Below are positions 23,764 to 35,000 of a DNA stretch of 64,000 nucleotides, one piece after another; the first letter of the stretch is position 1; each line of letters starts with the position of its first letter. The stretch covers positions 496,001-560,000 of the forward strand of contig CAWBOY010000007.1 of NCBI GenBank assembly GCA_963790585.1, in the 5' to 3' direction. This DNA comes from CAWBOY01 sp963790585. GTDB lineage: Bacteria > Planctomycetota > Planctomycetia > Gemmatales > Gemmataceae. The notes below the pieces were generated by a model. It did no database searches. It saw only the letters and a list, made by a program, of their open reading frames with translations, and was not told where the DNA came from. Both the position numbers and the translations under genes were made by a program.

Positions 23764-24475
23764 TCCTGGCTACCTGGAGGCCGTGTCGTGTAAATCGAAC
23801 GAAGTTGGTTCCGGTGATCATTGCCAGTAAAGCCTCGCTCGGCTCTTATGTGATAATATCACAGATTATCGGGAGAAACAAGCCGTCTTCATCACATTAT
23901 CACAGAAATGGTAAGAGGGGGGTACCCACATCCATTTCTTGGCGCGAAGGTCCGTGGCGAGACACAAGTCCAATACAAACAATTGGGTCGTGGCCGGGGT
24001 CGGTACTCCGACCCCGGTTCTTTGCAGACGCTCGGGCTAAACCGGGGTCGGAGTACCGACCCCGGCCACGACCGTGGACCGGCTGCTGCTTTTGAACTTC
24101 ACATCAATAAACGAGCCGATAGCACTTCCCTATTCGAGCATCCTTTCGCATCTTCCCTGTAGCCCATTTCCTGATTTTCCATCGAAAAGTCACCGTGGCG
24201 CCAAAGGGGGTACCCACATCATTTCTTGGCGCGACGGTCCCTGGCGCGGCGCAATTCCAATATAGGCAACAGGTTACATCGCTGGACCGTCGCGCCAAGG
24301 GGTAGCGCACTTTTGGCGCGACGGTCTGTCGTGACGCTTCGCCGTCGCAGCGGCCGGACGACGGGATCGATCTTCGTTCCCCTTTCTGTCCTCTGGTAGG
24401 CATCCCCACGCTCATTCGCGGTCATCTCCCTATCATAAATACAGGTGGACATAGGCAGTGGCGAAAGGCAGACGG
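23764..24475. other. Repeat-rich intergenic region upstream of the ABC transporter
   Basis: It holds a TGATAATATCACAG/TCACATTATCACAG pair (about 23850-23900), two ~60-nt diverged direct repeats (about 23925-23985 and 24209-24270, both with GGTACCCACATC...TTTCTTGGCGCGA), a family B palindrome between them, and further GGCGCGACGGTC motifs to 24330. No coding frame is convincing. Confidence 0.6.
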
Positions 24476-25403
24476 ATGACGGCGGCGTTTCTCGAAGTGA
24501 TCGGGTTGAGCAAGCAGTACGGCTCACGCCGCGCCTTGGACAAGGTCAGTTTCACGGTTTCGGCGGGCGAAATGTTCGGGCTGTTAGGGCCCAATGGGGC
24601 GGGCAAGACAACATTGCTGTCGATCGTATCGTGTCTTCTCGGGGCGGATGGCGGCGAGGTGCGGCTCGATGGGCGGACGCTTGATCCGGCCGATCGGTCG
24701 GCGCGACGATTGATCGGCGTCGTGCCGCAGGAATTGGCGGTCTATGCCGAGCTGACGGCGCGAGAACCTGACGTTTTTCGGCGAGTTATACGGCATTCGC
24801 GGGGCCGAGCTGCGGCGGCGGGTCGACGAGATTCTCAGTGCCATCGGGCTGGCTGACCGAGCCGATCAACGGGTGAGCACCTTTTCCGGCGGCATGAAAC
24901 GACGGCTCAATCTGGGGTCGGCTCTGGTCCATCAGCCGGCGCTGTTGCTGCTCGACGAACCGACGGCGGGCGTCGACCCGCAGTCGCGGAATCATCTCTT
25001 CGAAGAGGTTCGACGGCTCAATGCGACCGGCGTGACCATCGTCTATACCAGTCATTACATGGAAGAGGTCCAGGGGCTTTGCACGCGCATCGGCATCATG
25101 GATCGGGGCCATCTCGTCGCCTGTGATACGTTGCCACACTTGCTGCAAATGCTCGAAGGGATCATTCGCTTTCGCCTCGGTCCGAGCCGGTCGGACCTGT
25201 TTTCGAGGCTCGGCGACTTGCCGGGCGTGAAAGCGACGATCGACAAACAGCAAGTGGAGCTGCGCTGCCGCGATGTGCCGGGGACATTGATGCAATTGGG
25301 TAAGCTGGGCATCGACGCTCTCGACATCACGATTGAGGAGCCGAACCTGGAGCGCGTGTTCCTGCACCTGACGGGGACGAAGCTGCGCGATGATGAGGAA
25401 TAG
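24476..25403 (+). pseudogene. ABC transporter ATP-binding protein, frameshifted
   Basis: The first part (LEVIGLSKQYGSRRALDKVS, Walker A GPNGAGKTT, Q-loop VVPQELAVY) breaks near 24760 after ELTAR. The second frame resumes ENLTFFGELYGIRGAELRRR, then the signature FSGGMKRR, Walker B LLLLDEPTAGVD and the H-loop. Loss of a GC dinucleotide from a GCGCGC tract explains the break. Corrected, it is a ~310-residue ABC-2 type ATPase with a C-terminal DUF4162-like region. It precedes the permease by 12 nt. Confidence 0.85.
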
Positions 25404-25415
25404 CGAGGAACAGCG

Positions 25416-26949
25416 ATGGCCTTCTGGATCTTGGCGAAAAAGGAACTGCGGCTGCTCCTGCGTGATCCGATGGCGGCGGCGCTGTTGCTCGGCATGCCGA
25501 TCTTGTTCATTCTTGTCCTTGGTCTCCTCCTGGGAGAGGGCTTCGGCCAAAAGCCGGACGATCGGTTGCGGATCTCGATCGTCGATCTCGACGATGGGCC
25601 ATGTCTGCTGAGGGGGGCCGACCATCAGGAGAAATGGTCGGAGGTGGTGCGCAAGGATTTGGCCGACACGGCGGGTATTCGCGTCGAAGTGATTGACGAT
25701 CTCGAAACGGCGCATCAACTTGTTGCGGAGCATAAACGCGCTGCTGTCCTCGTTTTCAATCCGGGCTTCAGCGCCAGCGTCAATCGGTGTTCGTTTCTCA
25801 AAGACGGCATCAATCCGTTTCATCGGGACGGCGTGTTCCTCGATCCGGGCCATGTCGATGCGATGCTGATCAAGGACGCCAAGCAGCCGGGCGCGTCGTC
25901 GATCATCGATCAGGTCGGTCAGGTGACGCTGTTGCGCGTGCTATTGCCATGGATGATCGGCCAGGCGTTCGAGAAATTGAGCCAGCCGGAATTCATTCAG
26001 TTGTTGGGCGATGAAGTCAATCTACCGGTGCCGAGTTCGTTTCAAGGGCCGCTCATGGTCATGAGCAAGGGGACGCTGCGTGACAAGATCTCGCTGAGCC
26101 AAATGCTCAAGATCGCCTCGGAGAACAACGAAAAGACGGGCAACGAGTTTCGCATGAAGGTCGGCGCCGGCGTGCAGGCCGCGCTCGCCAAGCAGTTCGA
26201 GAAATACAACCTGACGGGCAAAACCTGGGCCTCGCTGACGCGCTCGAAAGACCAGGCCGGCGCTGGGGCGGAGGTGTCGCCTTATGTGAGCCGTGACGGC
26301 AATGGCTTCCTCAATCGCGGGGCGCAGGCGCTATCAAGTGCTGGTGCCATCTTATACCGTGATGTTCGCTTTTTTCCTGGTCCTCAATGTTGGCTGGGTC
26401 TTCGTCACGGAACGGCGGCAAGGGACGCTGCGGCGTCTGCAAGCGGCACCGATTACGCGCGCCGAAATCCTGCTGGGTAAGCTCGTGCCTTATTTTCTGC
26501 TATCGCTGTTCCAGGGACTGTTCCTCCTTGCCGCTGGCCGACTCTTGTTTGGTATGCGCTGGGGCCCGGCTCATTGGTCGCTCCTGGAACAATTGGGTTG
26601 GCTCATGCCGGTGATCTTTAGCACATCATTGGCTGCGATGGGCATGGCCGTGCTGGTGGCGTCGGTCTCGCGCAGCGAAATGCAGGTGACCCTTTACGGC
26701 GCTGTACCCGTGCTGGTCCTATCGCTCATCGGCGGCTGCATCTTGCCGCGCGAATTGATGCCCGAAGAGGCACAGCAGATGAGCCTGATTACGCCGCAGG
26801 GCTGGGCCTTGGCCGCGTATCGGGAGTTTCTCGATGTCAGCCCCGGATATGAGCCCAATCAGGCGATCGTATTGCAAGCGTGCGGCGTGTTGTGCGCGTT
26901 TGGGATTGGCTTTTTGGGGTTGTCGTGGTTGCTGTTGCGGTTGGAGTGA
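25416..26949 (+). pseudogene. ABC-2 type transporter permease, frameshifted
   Basis: The N-terminal membrane helix (MAAALLLGMPILFILVLGLL) and a long extracytoplasmic region (to about residue 300) are in one frame. Near 26328 the frame shifts by +1, and the ABC-2 membrane domain follows (YTVMFAFFLVLNVGWVFVTE, RRQGTLRRLQAAPITRAEIL, five or so helices). Either one extra G or loss of GC from a GCGCGC tract explains it. Corrected length is about 511. It pairs with the upstream ATPase as an exporter or drug/lipid transporter. An ISAs1-type IS sits directly at its stop codon. Confidence 0.85.
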
Positions 26950-26953
26950 TAGG

Positions 26954-28216
26954 CAGGGCAATCGCATCTAATCCCCCATAAAAAGGCCAAGAATGGCCTC
27001 GCGCGTTTCGTCGTTCCAGCCTGCTTGCAAGCGCTTCTTCTCGATGCCGCCTTTGGTCGATTCGTCCTGCCGCAATAACGAGATGACCCAGCGTCGTAAC
27101 AACGCCAGGTTCCCTGCCGCATGGCCCGTCCGAGCACGATTGCGATCCTCCGCAAAATACATGTCCAACACCCAATGCAAGCCATTCTCCACTCCCCAAT
27201 GACTCCGTATCGCTCCCGCCATCTGCTTCGCCTTGGGTTGCAGGCTGCTTATAAAATAACGCACCTCCGACTTCTCCACTCCACCCTCCTGGTAGCTACG
27301 CGTGCAACGGGCGATGCTCACCAGATCCCGCCAATCCTCCTGATGACGCAACGTCTTGGGTACCGCCATCGTCTGCGTCCAGCGCAGTTTCCAAGCGACC
27401 GTGCCCCTTGTCCTGCTCCGTGTGCGTTTGCACCGTTGCCGTGCTACGACCCTCGTCCACGGCGGCAAACGCCTCCACGATGTCCTGCTCCAAATGCTCC
27501 TGATTCCCTTTCACCGCCAGCACATAATCGGCTCCCTTTTCTCGTATCTTGCTGGCAATCTCTTTCTGACATCCCATGGCATCCAAAGTCACAATCGCTC
27601 CCGTCAATTCCAACACCTCCAACAGTTTAGGAATCGCTGTGATCTCATTGGATTTGTCATCGACCACTTCCTGACCCAAAAGCAATTGGTTCTCCGTGGC
27701 CCAGGCGCTAACGACATGAAGCGGATGCTTGCTCTTGGCTCGATCCAACGTCGCACGAGCCGTCTTGCCGTCGATGGCCACCACCTGGCCGGACGTACTC
27801 CGTTCGAGGCTGGTCACCCAGCTCAGAAAACACTCGACAAAGGCTTTGCCATCCAGGGCGGCGAACACACGAGCGAAGGTGTCATGCGACGGCACGCGGT
27901 CGGGCAGATCCAGGAATTTTTCGAGCCAGACGCGCTTGCTCTTGGCGAACTTTTCCATGGCCACGCAATCGTTGGCGCCGCTGACGACAGCGCACAGGGC
28001 GATGAAGAGGATGTCCAGCAGTCGGTGATGCTTGGTACGGTTGATGCGTGGATCCTGCAACTGGGCAAAAGCGGCAAGAAAGGGGGTTGCTTGGGTCTGC
28101 GCCATGAGTCTTTTCCTCCGTGAAACGGGTACGTTCCACCAGAATCATTCGCAGTAACCTTGTCCCTGACAACTGAACAGCCAATAATGAACAGGCGTTT
28201 AGATGCGATTGCCCTG
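26954..28216 (-). mobile_element. ISAs1-family insertion sequence, copy 1
   Basis: 1263 bp with 18-bp terminal inverted repeats (CAGGGCAATCGCATCTAA) and a 10-bp target duplication GAGTGATAGG (26944-26953 and 28217-28226). The duplicated target contains the TGA stop of the ABC permease gene, so the permease keeps its stop. Confidence 0.95.
26968..28105 (-). pseudogene. ISAs1-family DDE transposase, frameshifted (copy 1)
   Basis: The N-terminal part has the H-repeat/ISAs1 features (LQDPRINRTKHHRLLDILFI, VVAIDGKTARATLDRAKSKH, LDAMGCQKEIASKIREKGAD, YVLAVKGNQ). One extra A at about 27386 shifts the frame at RLET|RWTQTMAVPKTLRH. The rest (GVEKSEVRYFISSLQPKAKQ, HWGVENGLHWVLDMYFAEDRNRAR) is in the second frame. 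Copies 2 and 3 in this window lack that A. The corrected protein is about 378 residues and carries the DDE residues. Confidence 0.9.
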
Positions 28217-28226
28217 GAGTGATAGG

Positions 28227-28559
28227 CACCCGCGACGATGGCGATGCGCTTCAGGAGCCAGGTGCTTCAGCGACCGGAGCGCGTTACGCTCGCTCTGATT
28301 CTCGCCGGTCTCTGACGTGCCCGGCTCCTGATAAGTCTTGATCTTTCAAGACACCGTTCTAGCTTTCCAGATAGCCTTGAGCGTTCGGAAAGAATGCGGA
28401 AGGCAGCATGCGTGCCATGCTTTGGCAGTCCAAAGCATGCCTTCGAGCACGAGGGCATGGCACGCAACGCAATAATTTGCCAAAATTCCGCGGTGCCGTT
28501 TCGTTGATTTCGTCGCATTCATAATAGATCCCCTTTTCCTTCCTGGCTCGAGATGCGCC
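28227..28559. other. Intergenic region with a family A repeat and a nested hairpin
   Basis: A family A palindrome at 28252-28331 is followed by CATGCTTTGG-CAGT-CCAAAGCATG, nested inside GCGTGCCATGC...GCATGGCACGC (about 28399-28463). No gene is seen. The kinase gene starts at the right edge. Confidence 0.6.
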
Positions 28560-31500
28560 GTGAGCGAAGAAACACTATTCCACAAAGTCCTTGCCGTTTC
28601 CGTTTCCGAGCGAGCCGCTTTTCTCGATGCGGCCTGCGTCGGCAAGCCTGAACTCCGCGCCGCCGTCGAGGCGCTTTTGGCCGCACATGACGACGCCGGC
28701 AATTGGCTCGATCGACCAGTGGCCGGCGTCGGTCTCTCGATCCATTCCTATCATGAACAAGCCCCTAATGGTGATACCGGAGCCGACACACCGCTGCCCG
28801 GTAATCTGCCGATGTCGGCGGCCGCCGCTACGGATTTCCGGCTTCAGATTGATGCCGGCGTCGTCATTGCAAACCGATACACACTCCAGGAAAGAATCGG
28901 CGAAGGCGGCATGGGCGAAGTCTGGGTCGCCAAGCAGACCGAACCCGTCAAACGGCGGGTCGCACTAAAACTCATCAAAACCGGCATGGACTCCAAGGCC
29001 GTCCTGGCGCTTCGAGCACGAACGCCAAGCCCTGGCGATGATGGATCATCCCAACATCGCCAGCGTTTTCGACGGCGGCATGACGCCCACCGGCCAGCCC
29101 TTCTTTGCTATGGAGCTGGTCAATGGCTTGTCGCTCACCAAGTTCTGTGATGCAGCCAAGCTGACGCCGAGCGAACGACTGGAACTGTTCATTCCCATTT
29201 GTCATGCCGTGCAACACGCCCATCAAAAAGGCATTGTTCACCGCGATCTCAAGCCGGCCAACATTCTCGTCACAATGATCGATGGCCGGCCTGTACCCAA
29301 GGTCATCGATTTCGGCGTCGCCAAGGCCACAGCCGGCAAATTGACGGAGGAATCGCTGTCGACGCACTTTGGAGCCGTCGTCGGCACTCTGGAATACATG
29401 GCGCCTGAGCAGGCGGGTTATTCGGGTGACGACATCGATACCCGCGCGGATATTTATTCGCTGGGTGTGATCCTGTACGAATTGCTCATCGGTCTGCGCC
29501 CCTTTGAAGCAGCGCGCCTCCAGAAAGCGGCGTACACGGAGATGATTCGCATCGTCCGGGAGGAAGAGCCCTCTAAGCCCAGTACGCGCTTGTCCACGAA
29601 TGAATCGTTACCCTCGCTGGCGGCGCTTCGACAAACCGAGCCCAAAAAACTCATGGCGATGTTGCGGGGCGAACTCGACTGGGTCGTGATGAAGTGTCTG
29701 GAGAAACAACGGCATCTCCGCTATGAAACGGCTGACGGGCTGGCCCGCGACATCGAACGATTCCTGGATGATGAACCTGTGGAAGCACGACCGCCCTCCA
29801 TTGGCTATCGGTTCCGAAAGTTTCTGCGCCGCAACAGAACCTCGACGGTGACCGCCGGCCTGGTTTTATTAACTCTCATCTTGGGTATCGTCGGCACGAC
29901 CTACGGTATGCTTCATGCCGAGAATCGACGCATCGAAGCGGAATCGGCCAAGGAGCGAGAAGCTGAGCAACGCGCCAAGGTGGAAAAAGCCCGCGACTAT
30001 GCGCGTGAAGCGCTCGATGCCATGACGTCTTCGGTCACCGGAGATTTTCTTATCACGCAAACAGGAATCAGTGAGGAGCAGAAGCGATTCCTGACGCAAG
30101 TTTTGACATACTACAAAGAGTTTGCCGGAGAAACGGCGAATGACGAACGATCGCGCGCTCGTACAGCTTCGGCGGCTTTGCGTGTCGGATTGATTGAGCA
30201 GAGAATCGGTCGCCTGGTGGAATCGGAGGCTGCCTACCGACTGGCCCGCAACCGATTTATCGAGCTTGTCGCTGAATTTCCCAATAACGATGACTACCGT
30301 TCTAATCTGGCTCGGAGCCGTTGGAATTTGGCCCTGCAACTAGCTCACGTCGGCAAACGACCGGAAGCAGTAGAGCAGCATCAAGAAGCGATTCTCTTAC
30401 AGGAGAAATTGGTAGCGGAGTCGCCGACGAAAGTAAGCTATCGCGACAATCTCGCTGCCAGCCATAATAGCTTGGGCATGGTACTGAGAGACCTGGGCAA
30501 ATGGCCCGAAGCGGAAGAGCACTATCGCAAAGCCTTGGCCCTACAGGAGAAGTTATCTGCCGACGCTCCGAGAGCGCCACGGTACAGACACGACCTGGCG
30601 CACACCCATAACAATTTAGGCCTGCTTTTGACAGATTTGGGCAACTACAAAGAAGTAGCGAAGCAATACGAAAAGGCCTTGGTTATCCGAGAGAAGCTCG
30701 TGGCCGAGTTTCCAAACGTCGCCGATTATCGTCGGAATCTCGCCAGTACTCACAATAATATCGCAATACTCCTAAACCATCTGGATCAGCGAAAACTGGC
30801 GGAAGAGCAGTATCGAAAGGCCCTCGTCCTCAAGGAGCAATTGGCAGCGGAGTTTCCGGGCATGCCTGAATATCGCCAGGATCTAGCACTCAGCTATAAC
30901 AACCTCGGTGGGCTATTGCGGGAGTGGAATAAAGCGCCAGAGGCGGAACAACTGTATCGAAAGGCACTGAGCATCCGCGCGGCTCTGGCGGCCGAGTCCC
31001 CCACCGTACCTGAATACCGAGACTATCAGGCGACGACTCACAGGTCATTGGCCGCTCTATTGACAGATCTTGGCCAATTCCAAGACGCGGAACAACATGC
31101 GCGAGAGGCCCTTTCGATCCGTGAAAAACTGGTTGCCGACTTTCCGTCTATACCGTCCTACCGCGAAAATCAGGCTGCGAGCCATAATATCCTTGCAACA
31201 GTGCTTACCAAACTAGGCAAGCGGCCACAGGCGGAAGGACAGTATCGCAAGGCCGTGGACATTCGCGACAAATTGGTAGCCGAGTTTCCAGCGATTCTAG
31301 GCTACCGAAAGGCTCAGGGAGCCAGTCATTACGATCTAGGATTGGTTCTCAAGAATCTAGGAAAGCGGCCTGAGGCGGAGCAAGAGTTTCGGAAGGCTTT
31401 GACAATTCGAGAGAAGCTAGCCAGCGAGTTTCCCACAATCGCTGTTTACCAAATTGACTTATGCGCTAGCTATTTGAGCTTCGGTAATCTCTTTGTTTCC

Positions 31501-32061
31501 GACACGGATCCGAGCAAAAGTCTTGTGTGGCTCGACCGATCGATCGGCTTATTGACGAACTTGCGTGAAAGGAATCAACTACCGGACATTGCCCTGAAGC
31601 TTCTCAGCATCAGTCATGTGAATCGAGCCAGGGCTTACGATCGCCTCAAGAGGTATGAAGAGGCTACACGAGATTGGGACAAAGTCGTCGAATTCTGCTC
31701 GAAGGATGAGCGGCGTGGCTTTCGGTTAGAGCGTGCCATGTCGCGGGCCAATGCCGGTCAAGCCGCTGCCGCGGTAGCGGAAGTTGACGAGCTTGCCAAA
31801 TCATCGGACTGGAGCCCTGTTCAAAAATACGACTTCGCCTGTGTCTATGGCATCGCCGCCGGCAAAGTTTCGGATAAGAGGGAAGCATACAGTGTTCATG
31901 CCGTTGAACTTTTACGAAAGGCTATGGTGGCCGGATACAAGGAGGTCGCCCACATCCGGAAGGACCCCGACCTTGATTCCGTGCGCGACCGAGAGGACTT
32001 CAAAGCACTACTCAAGGAAATGGAGAACAAATCTGCCGCCAAACCGGAGAAGCAGCCATGA
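28560..32061 (+). pseudogene. Membrane Ser/Thr protein kinase with TPR-like repeats, frameshifted (kinase 1)
   Basis: GTG start (SEETLFHKVLAVSVSERAAF). The kinase domain begins near residue 100 (YTLQERIGEGGMGEVWVAKQ, VALKLIK). The frame breaks at about 29009, where the paralogue has GCGCGC and this gene GCGC. The second frame carries the rest: HRDLKPANI, the intact VIDFGVAKA, YMAPEQAG, a membrane segment (VTAGLVLLTLILGIVGTTYG) and about eight 48-residue TPR-like units (SHNSLGMVLRDLGKWPEAEE). The corrected length is about 1167 residues. The 4-nt overlap with kinase 2 means coupled translation. Kinase inside, repeats outside the cytoplasmic membrane is the usual topology. Confidence 0.88.
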
Positions 32062-35000
32062 GCGAGGAGACGCTGTTTCATCAAGCGCTATCCAAGCCAA
32101 TAGCTCTGCGATCGGCTTTTCTAAATGCGGCTTGTGCCGACGACCCCACCCTCCGCGCCGCCGTCGAAGCCCTCCTCGCCGCGCACGACGCCGCCGGAAA
32201 TTGGCTCGATCAACCTCTCGTTGAGGTCTCTCCGACGATCCATTCCAAACCTGGATCAGCCCGCGCGAATAATCCGGCACCCGATGACTTACCAAAGCCG
32301 GACGCCATAACTACAGATTTCCGCCTCCAGATCGAAACCGGCGTCGTCATTGCAGGCCGATACACACTCCAGGAGAAAATCGGCGAAGGCGGCATGGGCG
32401 AAGTCTGGGTCGCCAAGCAGACCGATCCCGTCAAGCGACGCGTCGCCCTCAAGCTCATCAAGACCGGCATGGATTCCAAGGCTGTGTTCGCGCGCTTCGA
32501 GCAAGAGCGCCAGGCACTGGCCCTCATGGACCATCCCAACATCGCCGCCGTTCTCGACGGTGGCATGACGTCCACCGGGCAACCCTTTTTCGCCATGGAA
32601 CTGGTAAATGGCTTGCCCCTCACCAAATTCTGCGACGAAGCCAAACTGACACCTAGAGATCGGCTCGAATTATTCATACCCATCTGTCATGCCGTGCAGC
32701 ATGCTCATCAAAAAGGCATCGTTCACCGCGATCTCAAGCCGGCCAACATCCTCGTCACAATGATCGATGGCCGGCCTGTACCCAAAGTCATCAATTTCGG
32801 CGTCGCCAAAGCCACAGCCGGCAAATTGACGGAGGAATCACTGTCGACACAGTTCGGCGCCGTCGTCGGCACGTTGGAATACATGTCGCCCGAGCAAGCG
32901 AGCTTTTCCAACGAGGATATCGATACGCGCGCCGACATCTATTCGCTCGGCGTGATCTTATATGAGCTGCTCACCGGCCTGCGTCCCTTCGACGCCAAAC
33001 GGCTGCAAAAGGCGGCGTATACCGAGATGATTCGCATCGTCCGGGAGGAAGCGCCCTCAAAGCCGAGTACGCGGCTGTCGACGGATGAATCGCTGCCGTC
33101 GTTAGCCGCGCTGCGCCAGACCGAGCCAAGGAAGCTCATGGCCCTCTTGCGCGGCGAACTCGATTGGGTCGTGATGAAGTGCCTGGAGAAACAGCGCGAT
33201 CGGCGTTACGAGACAGCCAATGGTTTGACGCGTGACATTCAACGCTATCTTGCGAATGAGCCGGTCGAGGCGCGTCCACCCTCGGTCGGCTATCGGCTCA
33301 ACAAATTCCTACAGCGGAACAAAGGCGCGGTGTTCGCGGCCGGCCTGGTATTTTTGACTCTCGTCGGCGGCATCGTCGGGACGACTTTCGGTATGCTCCA
33401 TGCCGAGAGTCGTCGCATCGAGGCCGAGGAGGCGCGCGGCCGCGAAGCCGCGCGGGCCGAAGGAGAACGGAACGCCAAAGAGCGAGAAGCCGCCCGCGCC
33501 GAAGGAGAACGGCTGGCGAAGGAACGCGAAGCGTTACGCGCCGACGGCGAACGCAAAGCCAAGGAGTTCGCAGCCAAGCAACAGGCCAAGGCGGAAAAAG
33601 CCCGCGACCGCACACACCGCGTACTCGAGGACATGACCTCGGCGGTTACTGGCGATTCGCTCGCCACGCAGAAAGAACTCAGCGACGAGCAAAAGAAGTT
33701 TCTGGCCGAAGTCCTCAGCTATTACAAAGAGTTCGCCGGCGAGACAGCAGAGGACGAGCCTTCCCGGGCCCGGGCGGCATTGGCTGCGCTGCGTGTCGGT
33801 TTCATCGAGTATCGCCTCGGCCGCAAGGGCGAGTCGGCCGTCGCCTTTCGCCTGGCCCGCGATGGGATTGAGCAACTCCTGGCCGAGTCGCCCGGAAAGC
33901 CGTTGTACCGCCACGTCCACGCCATCGCTTACAACAGCCTGGGAAATCTGACGGCCGACCGCGGCAACCGAACCGGCGCTGTGACGCCATTGCAGCAGGG
34001 CCTTGAGATCCTGGAAAAACTGGTCGCCGAGTTCCCCAAGGACGCCAATTATCGCAAGACCTTGGCCGCCAGCCACGATAACCTCGGAAACCTATTGACC
34101 GACCTGGAGAGACGACCGGCGGCTGAGCCTCATCTGCGTAAAGCCTTGGAGATCCATAAAAAGCTAGCCGCCGAGTTCCCGGATGAGCCAAAGCTCCGCC
34201 AGGATCTCGCCCTCAGCCACAACAACCTGGGCCGGCTCCTGAACGCCATGGGGAATCCGCGCGAGGCCGAGGTGCAATATCGGCAAGCGCTTGACATCGG
34301 GCTGAAACTGGACGCCAAACACCCCAAATTGCCGCATATCCGCGAGGAATTGGCCGTCTGCCACCAGAACCTGGGAAACCTGTTGCGCCTGCAGCGCAAA
34401 CTACCCGAGGCCGACGAGCAACTGCGCCATAGCGTGACCATCCTGCAAAAGCTCGCCAACGATTACCCATTGGTGCCGGCCTACCGCGAATCACTCGCAC
34501 AATCACACGCCAGCATCGGGCACTTGCTGATCGATCAAGGAAAGCGCCCGCTGGCTGAGGCTCAGCATCGGAAAGCCTTGGTGCTGCGCGAAGAATTGGC
34601 GGCCGAATTCCCCTTGATGTCTAAGTACCGCCAGGAGCAGGGCTGGAGCCATAACAACCTGGGAAACCTCCTCGTCGACCTAAAAAAGCTACCTGAGGCG
34701 GAGGAGCAGTTTCGCAAAGGTCTGGCCGTGCATGAGAAACTATGTGCCGATTTCCAATCCGAGCCAACCTATCGCCAGGAGTTGGCCCGTAGCCTGGGCG
34801 ATCTTGGAAATCTCTTGATCGACCTGGAGAAGTGGCCCGAAGCGGAACAGCATCTCCGCAAGGCGGTCACGTTCTACGAGAAACAGGCGGCCCAATTCCC
34901 GGGCAATCAAAGTTTCCAAATCGACCTCGGCCGAAATTATGGCAACTTGGGCAAAGCCATCAACGAGCGCGGCAAACCAACCGACAGCCTGGAATGGTTC

